A stretch of 64,000 bases of DNA from Jejuia algarum (GCA_947495775.1 CANMAQ010000006.1:62001-126000), one strand, 5' to 3'; shown: positions 9,360-18,946, counted from the stretch's first letter. The notes: a model not told the origin generated them from the sequence alone. Made by a program: numbers and translations.

Positions 9360-10652
9360 ATGAAATACCAAACTATAGACCCTACATTATTTATTAAAAA
9401 CAGAGCTAAATTCACGGCACAAATGCAAGCAAAAAGCTTGGCTGTTTTTAACTCCAACGATATTTACCCTATTAGTGCGGACAGCACACTTCCTTTTGAA
9501 CAACATAGAGATATTTTTTATCTAAGCGGCGTAGATCAAGAAGAAAGCATCCTAGTCTTGTTTCCCGATTGCCCTAAACTAAAACATCGAGAAATCTTAT
9601 TTCTAAAAGAAACCAACGCACACATTGCCGTTTGGGAAGGCGAAAAATTAACCAAAGAAGCCGCTTACGCTACCAGTGGCATACAAACTGTTTATTGGTT
9701 AAAAGATATGGAACGCGTAATGTTTGAAATACTGACACAGTGCGACACTATTTACATTAATACCAACGAGCACTACAGAGCTACTGTAGATGTAGAAACG
9801 CGAGAAGACCGCTTTACAAAATGGCTAAAAGCTAAATACCCTGCACATGCTGTTGCCAAGAGCAATCCTATTTTGCAGCGCCTTAGAGCCATTAAAGAAG
9901 ACACAGAGATCGCTTTAATACAAAAGGCCTGCAACCTTACCGAGAAAGGATTTAGAAGGGTACTTAATTTTGTAACACCAAATGTTACAGAATATGAAAT
10001 TGAAGCAGAATTCATTCATGAATTTATAAGACAAAGATCTAAAGGTTTCGCCTACACACCAATCATTGCTTCTGGCGCCAATGCTAACGTACTGCATTAT
10101 ATACAAAATAACAACGTCTGTAAATCTGGTGATTTAATTTTAATGGATGTCGCAGCAGAATACGCTAATTATTCCAGTGACATGACCCGAACCATCCCTG
10201 TATCTGGACGTTTTTCTAAACGCCAAAAAGCAGTATACAACGCGGTACTACATGTTAAAAACGAAGCTACAAAAATGCTTTTACCGGGTACAGATTGGAC
10301 GTCTTACAACAAAGAAGTAGGACAACTAATGACTTCGGAATTATTACAACTAGGACTCTTAGACAAAGCCGATATTGCTCATGAAGACCCAGATTGGCCT
10401 GCCTATAAAAAATACTTTATGCATGGTACAAGTCACCATTTAGGCTTAGATACACACGATTACGGCCTACTCACTACACCTATGCAACCTAATATGGTAC
10501 TTACAGTAGAACCAGGCATTTATATTCCAGAAGAAGGTTTCGGCATTAGACTTGAGGACGATGTTGTAATTCAAGACACGGGAGCACCAATAAATCTAAT
10601 GAAAAACATTCCCATAGAAGCCGATGAGATAGAAACTTTAATGCAGGCTTAA
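9360..10652 (+). CDS. pepP: Xaa-Pro aminopeptidase (aminopeptidase P, M24B)
   Basis: 430 aa cytoplasmic metallopeptidase that removes N-terminal residues linked to proline. It has an N-terminal aminopeptidase-P domain (about 5-140, FNSNDIYPISADSTLPFEQH) and a pita-bread M24 domain. The metal ligands are visible in order: Asp in LILMDVAAEY, Asp in SSDMTRTIP, His in MHGTSHHLGLDTHDYG, Glu in VEPGIYIP and Glu in RLEDDV. It sits between two - strand protease paralogs and is transcribed alone. There is no sign of export. Confidence 0.93.
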   Translation: MKYQTIDPTLFIKNRAKFTAQMQAKSLAVFNSNDIYPISADSTLPFEQHRDIFYLSGVDQEESILVLFPDCPKLKHREILFLKETNAHIAVWEGEKLTKEAAYATSGIQTVYWLKDMERVMFEILTQCDTIYINTNEHYRATVDVETREDRFTKWLKAKYPAHAVAKSNPILQRLRAIKEDTEIALIQKACNLTEKGFRRVLNFVTPNVTEYEIEAEFIHEFIRQRSKGFAYTPIIASGANANVLHYIQNNNVCKSGDLILMDVAAEYANYSSDMTRTIPVSGRFSKRQKAVYNAVLHVKNEATKMLLPGTDWTSYNKEVGQLMTSELLQLGLLDKADIAHEDPDWPAYKKYFMHGTSHHLGLDTHDYGLLTTPMQPNMVLTVEPGIYIPEEGFGIRLEDDVVIQDTGAPINLMKNIPIEADEIETLMQA

Positions 10653-10656
10653 AAAC

Positions 10657-10700
10657 AATAGGTTTGGCAAAACCGAAACACAGCTTCTGTCAAACCTATT
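10657..10700. terminator. Bidirectional terminator between pepP and metzincin paralog 3
   Basis: Arms AATAGGTTTG and CAAACCTATT are separated by a loop of about 24 bases, with A and T runs outside, between convergent genes. Confidence 0.65.
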
Positions 10701-10708
10701 TTGAATTG

Positions 10709-12487
10709 CTAATTTAAAATTAATTTTTGGGTCGTTTTTTTACCATTAGACACCACCGTTAGCATGTAAACACCTGACTTAAAAGGTGTCACATCCAACA
10801 GTTTTGTTGTGTCATCACCCTGCAAGTCTTTATACATAATTAACCGCCCACTAACATCGTAAAGCCTAACATCTAACCGAGAGGCTGCTCCTGCATGCTT
10901 TATAAAAACGTTATCTCTTGCCGGATTAGGAAAAATTGTAACACCTGGAATGGTTTGCGTTGCAATATCTAATGTACAGTTTTCACCCTCAATACTAGTC
11001 ATCACATTGGTATTACATATTTGATTTGTGATACTTCTTTGATGTACATCATTACCCCCTTCGGCGATACGACGTTCAATACTAGTAAACGACGAATCAC
11101 CTCCATTACGCCTAAAGTGCATTAAATTACCAGGTTCGATCACATGATCTAGCAGATGCGCATGCCCAAGTTCATGTAAGGCTACAGATTCGAAATCAAA
11201 TTGATTATTTTGAATTGGTCCATTGCCAAAATACCAATCAGCATCTTTATTAAATATAATATCTATACCATCTACATACCATTGCTCTCCTCTAGAGGGA
11301 CAAGTTCTTCCCACACGAGATGTGATGGTTCTTCCTAAAGACCCCTCTGGCAAGTTTTCGAAACCACCACCATCGAAGGCAACCACGTTCCCTGCCCCTT
11401 GCCGTGTAACATCTTGACTTGGTTGATTACTAATACCCCAATTTACAAGAGTTTCACACGTCCATCTATTTAGCGCTCTTGAGAAAGCTTGCCGCGCTCC
11501 AGGAACATCTGTATCGTTAAACACCCCAGGTGTCAACTCGAACGTATAACCACCTAAACCATTATCGTCGACATGCTGCAATACAAACGCTTCACCGTCT
11601 GTCGATACATTAAGTTGAGAATAACTCACGTTCAAAATTGCCGAAGATTCTGCACGCGCTCCAGCCGTTGTTATAACGCGTACTGTTCCCGTACCCGCAT
11701 TAGCTGTTACATGAACTCTAATTTCTGTATCGGTCCAGCTTAAAATCTCACTTGACAAGGCGTTTTCAAATGAAGCCCCTCCATCATCAGCATTTCTAAA
11801 CCCTACAACCCCTTTATTCGCACCAAAACCACTTCCACGTATTGTAAGCACCGATTGGGTTCCTGCAGTTATTGTGGTTGGTGTAAATGAAATACCTGTA
11901 GGCACCCTAACACTGCGTTTAGCACTATCACTTTGTTTTAAAGCCTTCTGCGCTTTCAAAATCGTATAATCATCCTGAGTTACAGCACTTATCTTTTCAT
12001 AAAAAGGAGACATCCCATCACCAAATGAACTGAAAATATTAGACACACTATCATCAAGAAAATCATACGCATAAAATCCTTGAATCCCGCTATATACACG
12101 GTAAGGCTTAACTGTGCGTTTAACTGCTCTTTTCAAAGCAACAGCACTTTCTTCTAATGTAAAAAAGCCAACATCACCTTCTTTCAATTCCAAAGCATGA
12201 GACACTTCTATAGCAACATTGTCTACAAGACCTCCATCGGTAACGATTTCTATAAAATCTGCTGACTTCCCTTTAAACACTTTATGCACTTCTATGGTAT
12301 TTACGGTATATATCATAGTTTTTTCTGTGTTCCAAAAGGACGCCACTGCTTTCACCTCGCCTTCTACAACCAAAGAAGCCTTGTTTATTTGTGTTTGTAA
12401 TGGGACTTCAAAAAGCGATTGTGCACGCGTCTTAGATAGGCTAAAAAATACCAATAAGACCAACATGTAGTTTAGTTTACAAATCAT
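10709..12487 (-). CDS. Secreted metzincin-like protease with IPT/TIG domain and T9SS tail (paralog 3)
   Basis: 592 aa, third copy of the family: signal peptide (about 1-22), N-terminal paralog domain (VVEGEVKAVASFWN), IPT/TIG domain (TITAGTQSVLTIRGSGFG), zinc protease domain and Por tail (VTIFPNPARDNVFIKH). The zinc site near residue 437 is HELGHAHLLDH with Met-turn LMHF. Both Gln and Gly of the paralogs are replaced (Leu, Asp), while the three zinc His and the Glu remain. It is probably active and secreted, with a shifted specificity. No promoter matching the consensus was found. Confidence 0.84.
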   Translation of the reverse strand: MICKLNYMLVLLVFFSLSKTRAQSLFEVPLQTQINKASLVVEGEVKAVASFWNTEKTMIYTVNTIEVHKVFKGKSADFIEIVTDGGLVDNVAIEVSHALELKEGDVGFFTLEESAVALKRAVKRTVKPYRVYSGIQGFYAYDFLDDSVSNIFSSFGDGMSPFYEKISAVTQDDYTILKAQKALKQSDSAKRSVRVPTGISFTPTTITAGTQSVLTIRGSGFGANKGVVGFRNADDGGASFENALSSEILSWTDTEIRVHVTANAGTGTVRVITTAGARAESSAILNVSYSQLNVSTDGEAFVLQHVDDNGLGGYTFELTPGVFNDTDVPGARQAFSRALNRWTCETLVNWGISNQPSQDVTRQGAGNVVAFDGGGFENLPEGSLGRTITSRVGRTCPSRGEQWYVDGIDIIFNKDADWYFGNGPIQNNQFDFESVALHELGHAHLLDHVIEPGNLMHFRRNGGDSSFTSIERRIAEGGNDVHQRSITNQICNTNVMTSIEGENCTLDIATQTIPGVTIFPNPARDNVFIKHAGAASRLDVRLYDVSGRLIMYKDLQGDDTTKLLDVTPFKSGVYMLTVVSNGKKTTQKLILN

Positions 12488-12655
12488 AAGTTAGGGTTTA
12501 ATTTTTTTACATTTTTACCACAAGATACCAAATAGCGCATAAACATGCCTTAACATCTCATATGTTAAAATAATATCCTCTCTATATACGATACATTTAA
12601 CATTTAAGACTTCACCCTTCTTCCAAAAGCGCCCTACATATTAAATAAAGCCCAT

Positions 12656-12690
12656 AAAAAAAGAGGCTCTTTAAGAGGCCTCTTTTTTTT
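12656..12690. terminator. Terminator downstream of lysC
   Basis: AAAGAGGC ... GCCTCTTT hairpin with flanking A and T runs, just after the - strand aspartate kinase gene. Confidence 0.85.
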
Positions 12691-12707
12691 ATGATCTACT
12701 ATTTTTA

Positions 12708-14030
12708 TTACACTGCTGCAAATTGAAACAAATAACTATTCAATTTTTGTAGTGTTTTAATTTTGTTATCCGTATCAACAAGTAAAGAGATATTATTATT
12801 GCTGCCACCATAAGATATCATTCTAATTTTCACATCTTTTAAAATTTGAAACAACTTATGTGTCCCATCGTGATTCACAATAGCATGACCAACCAGACAT
12901 ATAATACTTTGATTTTTATCCACCTCTATGGATGAAAATTGCTCTAAATCGGCAACAATAGCATCTAATTTACTGTCATCATCAATAGTTAACGACACCG
13001 CAACTTCCGAAGTTGTAATCATATCAATTGACGTTTCATAGGTTTCAAAAATCTCAAAGACTTTTTTCAAAAACCCATGCGCCTGTAACATTCGCCCCGA
13101 TTTAATTTTTATAGCCGTAATAGCATCTTTAGCCGCAATAGCTTTAATCCCACTTTCTACATGGTTTCTAGTAATCGATGTTCCTTTAGCCTCTGGATCC
13201 ATGGTATTCTTTAAGCGTACAGGAATACCATCTTTTTGAACAGGCAATACCGTTTGAGGGTGCAATATTTTAGCGCCAAAATACGCCAATTCTGCAGCCT
13301 CATCAAAAGACAAATTAGCTATAGGCTGCGTCCCCTCTACAAATCTAGGATCATTATTGTGCATGCCGTCAATATCTGTCCAAATCTGTACTTCTTCTGC
13401 GCGAATTGCAGCACCTACTATTGTCGCTGTATAATCACTTCCACCACGTTGCAAATTAGAAACATGGCCTTCTGCGTCTAAACAGATAAACCCTTGTGTA
13501 ATGTAAATATCGGCATCACCAGCTGCTGCTAAAGCCTCGGTGATTTCTTGTTCTATATGGAGAAAGGAAGGCTCCTTTTGCGCATTTATTTTCATAAAGT
13601 CCAAAGCAGGTAATAGTGCCGAACGTAAGCCTTCTTGCTTTAAAAAACAATGAAACATAAACGTAGACATTAACTCACCTTGCGCTAAAATTTCATTTTC
13701 TAAAACTGAAGAAAACGGCGTATTGCATGCTGTTTTTAAGACCTCGAAACGCTCTAAAACATAAGCTGCTGCCAACTCATGCAATGTCGTCTCGGTTAAC
13801 AAATGCTTAAGAACAGGGGTATATGTTTCATATAATGCAGTGACTGCTGCTAAGGCTGCTTCCCTCGCGTTGTTTTCTATATGACTCGCTATGGCTACTA
13901 AACTATTGGTCGTTCCAGACATTGCAGATAACACTACAATCTTCTTTTCGCCGTTATCAATAATCGTTTTAACATTAGTCATGTTCTCTACCGAACCTAC
14001 AGATGTACCTCCAAACTTTAATACTTTCAT
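12708..14030 (-). CDS. lysC: Aspartate kinase (monofunctional)
   Basis: About 440 aa. It phosphorylates aspartate, the first step to lysine, threonine, methionine and diaminopimelate. The N-terminus MKVLKFGGTSVG is the typical kinase start. FICLDAEGHVSNLQRGGSDYTA and EVQIWTDIDGM are conserved active-site stretches. Two ACT domains follow (from about residue 300) and give feedback control. The frame is open to 14111, but the 27 extra residues do not fit the family and a -7 element at 14049-14056 lies inside them, so ATG at 14030 is chosen. It is divergent from an ACT-like gene at 14129. Confidence 0.93.
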   Translation of the reverse strand: MKVLKFGGTSVGSVENMTNVKTIIDNGEKKIVVLSAMSGTTNSLVAIASHIENNAREAALAAVTALYETYTPVLKHLLTETTLHELAAAYVLERFEVLKTACNTPFSSVLENEILAQGELMSTFMFHCFLKQEGLRSALLPALDFMKINAQKEPSFLHIEQEITEALAAAGDADIYITQGFICLDAEGHVSNLQRGGSDYTATIVGAAIRAEEVQIWTDIDGMHNNDPRFVEGTQPIANLSFDEAAELAYFGAKILHPQTVLPVQKDGIPVRLKNTMDPEAKGTSITRNHVESGIKAIAAKDAITAIKIKSGRMLQAHGFLKKVFEIFETYETSIDMITTSEVAVSLTIDDDSKLDAIVADLEQFSSIEVDKNQSIICLVGHAIVNHDGTHKLFQILKDVKIRMISYGGSNNNISLLVDTDNKIKTLQKLNSYLFQFAAV

Positions 14031-14048
14031 GCGCTTAATTTTGAAATG

Positions 14049-14056
14049 CAAAAGTA
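14049..14056 (-). promoter_or_regulatory. -7 element of lysC, supports the start at 14030
   Basis: TACTTTTG on the - strand, 18 bases before the chosen ATG and downstream of the longer possible start. Confidence 0.5.
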
Positions 14057-14128
14057 GAAGAGAAAGCATAATGCCACTTATTTTTACAAAAAAAAGCTTA
14101 TTTTTACACAAATTGTTAAATATTTAAC

Positions 14129-14785
14129 ATGAAAACGGTATCAAACTGTGTTGAAGACATCTTAATCACGCAACCTTATCTAGAAGAAGCCCTTGCTAGA
14201 AACATTATAAACTTTAGCGCCTTAGCCCTAGAACTTACGGAACCTATTAGCAAAATGCTGAAAAAAGAAGTAAAACCTGGCGCTATAATGATGGCGTTAA
14301 GACGTTACAATCCGCCTCCTGCACTTGGTAATTCTATTAAGATGAAGCGGGTCATGCAAAACCTAGGAGATATTACAGTACGCTCTAATCTTACCGATTT
14401 TACGGTAAAAAACTCTCCCACGCTTATAGATAATCACGCTAAAATACTAGAGCGTATTAATGAAGAAGACAAACTCTTCTATACTTTTACAAGAGGCATC
14501 CATGAAAGCAACCTTATTGTATCTAGCGTTTTAAACGATTTTGTAAATACGCACTTCAATCAAGAATTCTTTATTGCCGTTCAAAACAACCTTTCGGCCA
14601 TAAGTGTTAATCTACCGCAAGACAATTCTAAAATAGCAGGGTTATACTACCATTTCTTTAAACGTTTAGCTTGGGAAGGTGTTGTACTCTACGAAGTTAT
14701 TTCTACAACTAACGAATTCACCATACTTGTAGAAGATGAATATGTAGACAAGGCATTTAGCGCTATAAAAAAAGTAAAAACATAG
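14129..14785 (+). CDS. Conserved Bacteroidota protein with C-terminal ACT-like domain
   Basis: 218 aa, no signal peptide. The N-terminal half (VEDILITQPYLEEALARNII; EVKPGAIMMALRRY) looks like a small helical, DNA-binding-like domain. The last 65 residues (AISVNLPQDNSKIAGLYYHF and FTILVEDEYVDKAFSAIKK) have the beta-alpha pattern of aspartokinase-type ACT domains. It is divergent from lysC, with 98 bases between starts, which suggests a role in sensing amino acids or regulating lysC. This is inference from context. No catalytic motif is seen. Confidence 0.75.
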   Translation: MKTVSNCVEDILITQPYLEEALARNIINFSALALELTEPISKMLKKEVKPGAIMMALRRYNPPPALGNSIKMKRVMQNLGDITVRSNLTDFTVKNSPTLIDNHAKILERINEEDKLFYTFTRGIHESNLIVSSVLNDFVNTHFNQEFFIAVQNNLSAISVNLPQDNSKIAGLYYHFFKRLAWEGVVLYEVISTTNEFTILVEDEYVDKAFSAIKKVKT

Positions 14786-14815
14786 CGCTTTTAGAACTAA
14801 AAAAACAAAAGTCTA

Positions 14816-14847
14816 TTGGTGAATTTTATCTGATGCTTTTATCTTTG
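14816..14847 (+). promoter_or_regulatory. Promoter of the alpha/beta hydrolase gene
   Basis: TTGG (14816-14819), then 20 bases, then TATCTTTG (14840-14847). The ATG follows at 14865. Confidence 0.6.
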
Positions 14848-14864
14848 CGCCATATTAGCGTAGT

Positions 14865-15638
14865 ATGATTTTAGAATACAAAGGTACTCCCATATTTTAT
14901 TCAGACGAAGGTAAAGGAACCGCAGTCGTTTTACTTCATGGATTTTTAGAAAACAGCACGATTTGGAAGCAGCTTATCCCTCAACTTAGCAAAAAACACC
15001 GTGTCATCTGCATCGATTTGCTAGGTCATGGTAATTCTGGGTGTTTAGGCTACATACACAGTATGGAGCTTATGGCTGAAATGGTAAGCACAGTGCTAAA
15101 ACACCTTAAAATTAGAAGATCTACACTTATAGGACACTCTATGGGAGGTTATGTAGCACTTGCATTTGCCGAAAAGTATCCCGACAATGTTAAAGGGCTT
15201 TGTCTTGCCAATTCCACGGCCAGAGCAGATACTCCAGAAAAACAAAACCATCGTGATAGAGCCATACGCGCCATTAAAGAGAACCACAAGACCTTTATAA
15301 GAATGGCCATCTCTAACTTATTTAGACCCAAAAACAGGAAGCAATTTTCTGAAGCCATTAAAGCATTAAAAAAAGAAGCTTTAAAAACACCTGTACAAGG
15401 TATTATCGCTGCTTTAGAAGGCATGAAAATAAGAGCAGATAGAGAGGCTTTGTTACATTTTGGCCCTTATAAAAAACTCATGCTTATTGGAAAGAAAGAT
15501 CCTGTCCTCAATTATGAGGCGCTTCTAAACCAAACACAGGGCACAGACACTATTGTTGTCGAATTTCCTGATGGCCATATGAGTTTTATTGAAAACGCCG
15601 ATGAATTTTCTAAAGAAATATTGCATTTCGTCGAATAA
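14865..15638 (+). CDS. Alpha/beta-fold hydrolase
   Basis: 257 aa cytoplasmic serine hydrolase. LLHGFLENSTIW holds the oxyanion HG motif, GHSMGGYVALAFAEKYP has the nucleophile Ser in GxSxG, and DGHMSFIENADEF gives the catalytic His. An acidic residue around KKDPVLNYEAL is the likely third member. The family covers esterases, lipases and C-C hydrolases, and the substrate cannot be told from sequence. It has its own promoter. The gene upstream ends 79 bases before. Confidence 0.88.
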   Translation: MILEYKGTPIFYSDEGKGTAVVLLHGFLENSTIWKQLIPQLSKKHRVICIDLLGHGNSGCLGYIHSMELMAEMVSTVLKHLKIRRSTLIGHSMGGYVALAFAEKYPDNVKGLCLANSTARADTPEKQNHRDRAIRAIKENHKTFIRMAISNLFRPKNRKQFSEAIKALKKEALKTPVQGIIAALEGMKIRADREALLHFGPYKKLMLIGKKDPVLNYEALLNQTQGTDTIVVEFPDGHMSFIENADEFSKEILHFVE

Positions 15639-15718
15639 TTTTGTATAACATCGGTTTTTTTGTGTTTTTTTTCTATATTTAACACCCCTTATGTAATGAA
15701 AATCAAAAACTTACCTCT

Positions 15719-15985
15719 ATGTCACAACATACTACCCACCCAAAATTTATACCTACGCTTTACTGCAGCCTATTTGGCCACAACTATCATGTTTCTAAAA
15801 AAGTAACGTACCACGTTAAAGAATACACGTGCAGCCATTGCAAAAAACAACTTACTACCAGTAGCAATGGAAATCTAGTTGAATTAACTCCAAAATTTAG
15901 GGAAATAAATGCCATTTTAGAACGCATACACCAATCGAGAAGAGAACGTTCAAGGAGAAAATCGGTCATTTCATCGATTTATTAA
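15719..15985 (+). CDS. Small Cys/His protein (paralog a)
   Basis: 88 aa, no signal peptide. Motifs: CSLFGHNYHVSKKVTYHVKE, a CSHCKKQLTT Cys-pair, and a conserved tail VELTPKFREINAILERIH. The CxLFGHxY...CxxC layout resembles small zinc-ribbon-like proteins such as the phage-linked DUF1660 type. Zinc binding is inferred. Two relatives occur at 16058 and 22251. Function unknown. Confidence 0.7.
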   Translation: MSQHTTHPKFIPTLYCSLFGHNYHVSKKVTYHVKEYTCSHCKKQLTTSSNGNLVELTPKFREINAILERIHQSRRERSRRKSVISSIY

Positions 15986-16057
15986 CCCTCTAAATCTAGT
16001 ACATCAATTTATTTTGCTATTTTAATAGTCCCTTGAAATTAGGTTAATAGCAAATAT

Positions 16058-16309
16058 ATGAAACACCTCCACTGTAAATTCTTTGGACATAATTACCGTG
16101 TGTCTAGACATGTAACGTACCATGTTAAAGAATACACATGTACAACCTGTAAAAAGCAACTTACTACACACAGTACAGGACATCTTGTAGAACTCACTCC
16201 TAAATTTAAAGAAATAAACGACGTTTTACAACGCATTCATAAAAAGAAAAACAGAATACGTCTCATTACAAAAACACCGCATAAAAACTTACTCCTATTT
16301 AGTCATTAA
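16058..16309 (+). CDS. Small Cys/His protein (paralog b)
   Basis: 83 aa, about two thirds identical to the preceding gene over its core: CKFFGHNYRVSRHVTYHVKE, CTTCKKQLTT and VELTPKFKEINDVLQRIH. The N-terminus is shorter and the last 20 residues differ. The stop overlaps the 3' end of thiL on the other strand by 11 bases, with no terminator between. Tandem duplication of paralog a is the simplest origin. Confidence 0.7.
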   Translation: MKHLHCKFFGHNYRVSRHVTYHVKEYTCTTCKKQLTTHSTGHLVELTPKFKEINDVLQRIHKKKNRIRLITKTPHKNLLLFSH

Positions 16310-17345
16310 AATTCTTCCAGCCTTGTGCTTTTAACTCTATTTTGGTTTCAGCTCTCGTCACCAAATGTAAACCCGCGTCCTTTTCTGTAATATACCCTAT
16401 AACAGATAAATGAGGGTTTCCTTTAATTTTATCAAAGTCATCCTGAGCAATCGTAAACAGCAACTCGTAATCTTCACCTCCATTTAACGCTACAGTAGTA
16501 CTATCTATATCAAACTCCTCACAAACCGAAATTACTTGTGGATCTAAAGGAATCTTATTTTCATACAAATCGCATCCTACCTCACTTTGGGTGCACAAAT
16601 GCATAATTTCAGAAGACAAACCGTCACTAACATCTATCATCGCTGTTGGCTTTACCTCTAAAGCCTTAAGAAGTTCAACAATATCTTTCCTCGCTTCTGG
16701 CTTTAATTGCCGCTCTATAATATACGTATAACCATCAAGGTCGGGTTGATTATTTGGATTCACCTTAAACACTTCCTTCTCGCGCTCTAAAACTTGCAAC
16801 CCCATATAAGCCCCTCCTAAATCGCCCGAAACCACAAGTAAATCATTAGGTTTCGCACCATTCCTGTACACCTCTTCATTTTGAGCCACTTTGCCTATAG
16901 CGGTAACCGAAATTAATAATCCCGTGGTCGACGACGTGGTATCCCCACCAACAACATCCACATTATAAACATTTGCTGCCGTTTCAATACCCGCATAAAG
17001 GGCCTCCAAAGCCTCTAAAGGAAAACGATTAGACACCGCAATAGAAACCGTAACCTGTGTTGCCTCAGCATTCATAGCATACACATCAGACAAATTTACA
17101 ACAACAGATTTATACCCTAAATGTTTTAAAGGCGCATAACTTAAATCAAAATGCACCCCCTCTACCAAAAGATCTGTAGTCACAACAACCTTATCGGTCT
17201 TAAAATCTAACACCGCAGCATCATCTCCAATACCATAAACGGTTGATTTTTGTTGTATCTTTAAATTTTTAGTCAAATGATTGATCAGTCCAAACTCTCC
17301 TAAATCACTTAACTCTGTTCGCGGTTGATTTTTATCTTCTATCAT
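16299..17345 (-). CDS. thiL: Thiamine-monophosphate kinase
   Basis: 348 aa. It phosphorylates thiamine phosphate to thiamine diphosphate with ATP. Conserved stretches: YGIGDDAAVLDF near residue 40, TTDLLVEGVHFD, NLSDVYAMNAEATQVTVSIA, NVDVVGGDTTSS, PTAMIDVSDGLSSEIMHLC and NGGEDYELLFT. The length is normal for the family. A TATTTTTG element ends four bases before the ATG, suggesting a leaderless mRNA. No thiamine riboswitch is seen upstream. Confidence 0.94.
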   Translation of the reverse strand: MIEDKNQPRTELSDLGEFGLINHLTKNLKIQQKSTVYGIGDDAAVLDFKTDKVVVTTDLLVEGVHFDLSYAPLKHLGYKSVVVNLSDVYAMNAEATQVTVSIAVSNRFPLEALEALYAGIETAANVYNVDVVGGDTTSSTTGLLISVTAIGKVAQNEEVYRNGAKPNDLLVVSGDLGGAYMGLQVLEREKEVFKVNPNNQPDLDGYTYIIERQLKPEARKDIVELLKALEVKPTAMIDVSDGLSSEIMHLCTQSEVGCDLYENKIPLDPQVISVCEEFDIDSTTVALNGGEDYELLFTIAQDDFDKIKGNPHLSVIGYITEKDAGLHLVTRAETKIELKAQGWKNFND

Positions 17346-17665
17346 GCTGCAAAAATAAGAAGCTTTTCATTAATTAGACACTAGAAATGCATTAAATACC
17401 ACAGTTCTAGACAAGCGTTTAGCCCCCTTTAACTCAAGAAGCCTTACAAACTTCAAAGCAAACCTTAACTGCAGACAACAACAATACGTTACCTCTATCC
17501 AACGTTGATATGTTAAAATGTTAAAGACAACTCCACTTTTAAAAGGAATCCCACAATTTAAGTATCTTTAACCAAGATTATTTTCAACACTTAAAACAAG
17601 ATGACTTAAGTCATAATAATAATTCCTTTTTTTCGTTAAAAACTAACCATTACACTACATCCTAT
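17346..17665. other. Intergenic region between thiL and the lipoprotein operon
   Basis: 320 bases. It holds the thiL -7 element (17350-17357). Nothing else convincing is seen: no consensus promoter for the + operon, no hairpin and no ORF with coding character. Confidence 0.5.
17350..17357 (-). promoter_or_regulatory. -7 element adjoining the thiL start
   Basis: TATTTTTG on the - strand, four bases upstream of the ATG. A start site at the usual distance would fall on or next to the A of ATG. Confidence 0.45.
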
Positions 17666-18940
17666 ATGCGCTTAAAATTCCTCTCTAGACGACGTTTCTA
17701 TTTTTGTATCCTGTGCTCTTTAATTTTAACCTCATGCAGCAATGATGATGATGGCGCCGCATCGCAAGAAACAGACACGACTATGGAAACCGATCCCGAG
17801 ACGCTAGAAGGCGCCTGTACCAATGGTTTAGCATTAAACACATACCCTTGTAATGGTTATGATTTAATATTTAACATGCCCGTAAGTACATTTAACGCTC
17901 TAGAAGTAAATGATTCTTGGGGTTGGACAGACCCAGAAACAGAAAAAGAATACGTTTTAATAGGAACAGACCGAAATACTGCTTTTGTTGACATTAGCGA
18001 TACCGCTAACCCAATCTACCTAGGCAACGTCCCCACTGCAACTATTTCCAGCCCATGGCGCGATGTTAAGGTTTATAACAACCACGCTTATATTGTTGCC
18101 GATAATAATGATGGCGAAGATAGCCACGGCTTACAAGTTTTTGACTTAACACGTTTACGAAATGTCACAAACCCACCTCAAGTTTTCACTCCAGATGCGC
18201 GATTGGCAGAAATAGGTAGAGCGCACAATATTGTGATTAACGAATCTAGCGGATACGCCTATGCTGTTGGAGGCAATAGAGCAAATGCCTTTGCTGGAGG
18301 CCCCATTTTTATTGATCTCGAAAACCTTAAAGCCCCAGTTATAGTTGGCGGTTTTGCTGAAGGTGAATATTCTCACGACGCACAAGTTGTAACCTATAGC
18401 GGTCCAGATAGCGATTATACAGGTAGAGAAATTCTAATTGGTAGTAATGAGGATGAAGTGGTTATCGCCGACATTACAGACAAATCTAATCCTTTTACAA
18501 TTTCCACCATAACCTATGCTAATTTAGGGTATACACATCAAGGCTGGTTTACAGAAGATATGCGTTATTTTATTCTTGGAGACGAGCTAGATGAGCAACG
18601 CCTTGGAAACAACACCAGAGCAATTATATTCGATTTTACAGATCTTGATAACCCTTTATTTCATTTTGATTATTTCGCCAATAACACCTCTATAGATCAC
18701 AACGGTTATGTTAGAGGCAACCGTTTTTACCAAGCAAGTTACAGAGCAGGTATGCGCGTAATAGACATTTCTAACATTTCTAATCGCAACATGAACGAGG
18801 TTGGTTTTTTTGATACGTTTCCAGATGATGATGGTACCGATTTTAATGGCGCTTGGAATGTTTATCCTTTTTTTAAAAGTGGAAATATCGTAATAAGCGA
18901 TATAGAGAGAGGTTTATTTGTTGTTAAAAAAAGTAACTAA
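17666..18940 (+). CDS. LVIVD-repeat / choice-of-anchor B lipoprotein
   Basis: 424 aa. The lipobox ends at Cys24 (LILTSCSND), followed by an acidic linker. The rest consists of beta-propeller-like repeats of the LVIVD type: TAFVDISDTANPIYLGNV, LQVFDLTRLRNV, VVIADITDKSNPFTIST, AIIFDFTDLDNPLFHFD and MRVIDISNISN. This choice-of-anchor B family is anchored in the envelope and thought to act in binding. It is the first of four genes with gaps of 6-7 bases (17666-22154). The operon includes MbnP- and MbnH-like proteins, suggesting a shared job in metal handling. Confidence 0.85.
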   Translation: MRLKFLSRRRFYFCILCSLILTSCSNDDDGAASQETDTTMETDPETLEGACTNGLALNTYPCNGYDLIFNMPVSTFNALEVNDSWGWTDPETEKEYVLIGTDRNTAFVDISDTANPIYLGNVPTATISSPWRDVKVYNNHAYIVADNNDGEDSHGLQVFDLTRLRNVTNPPQVFTPDARLAEIGRAHNIVINESSGYAYAVGGNRANAFAGGPIFIDLENLKAPVIVGGFAEGEYSHDAQVVTYSGPDSDYTGREILIGSNEDEVVIADITDKSNPFTISTITYANLGYTHQGWFTEDMRYFILGDELDEQRLGNNTRAIIFDFTDLDNPLFHFDYFANNTSIDHNGYVRGNRFYQASYRAGMRVIDISNISNRNMNEVGFFDTFPDDDGTDFNGAWNVYPFFKSGNIVISDIERGLFVVKKSN

Positions 18941-18946
18941 CCCAAA

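Noticed and set aside
14031..14111. Longer N-terminus of aspartate kinase starting at 14111
   Set aside because: The 27 extra residues do not fit the family and a -7 element lies within them.
17346..17665. Thiamine (TPP) riboswitch near thiL
   Set aside because: No TPP-type conserved core is visible, and the thiL promoter element lies directly at its start codon, leaving no leader.
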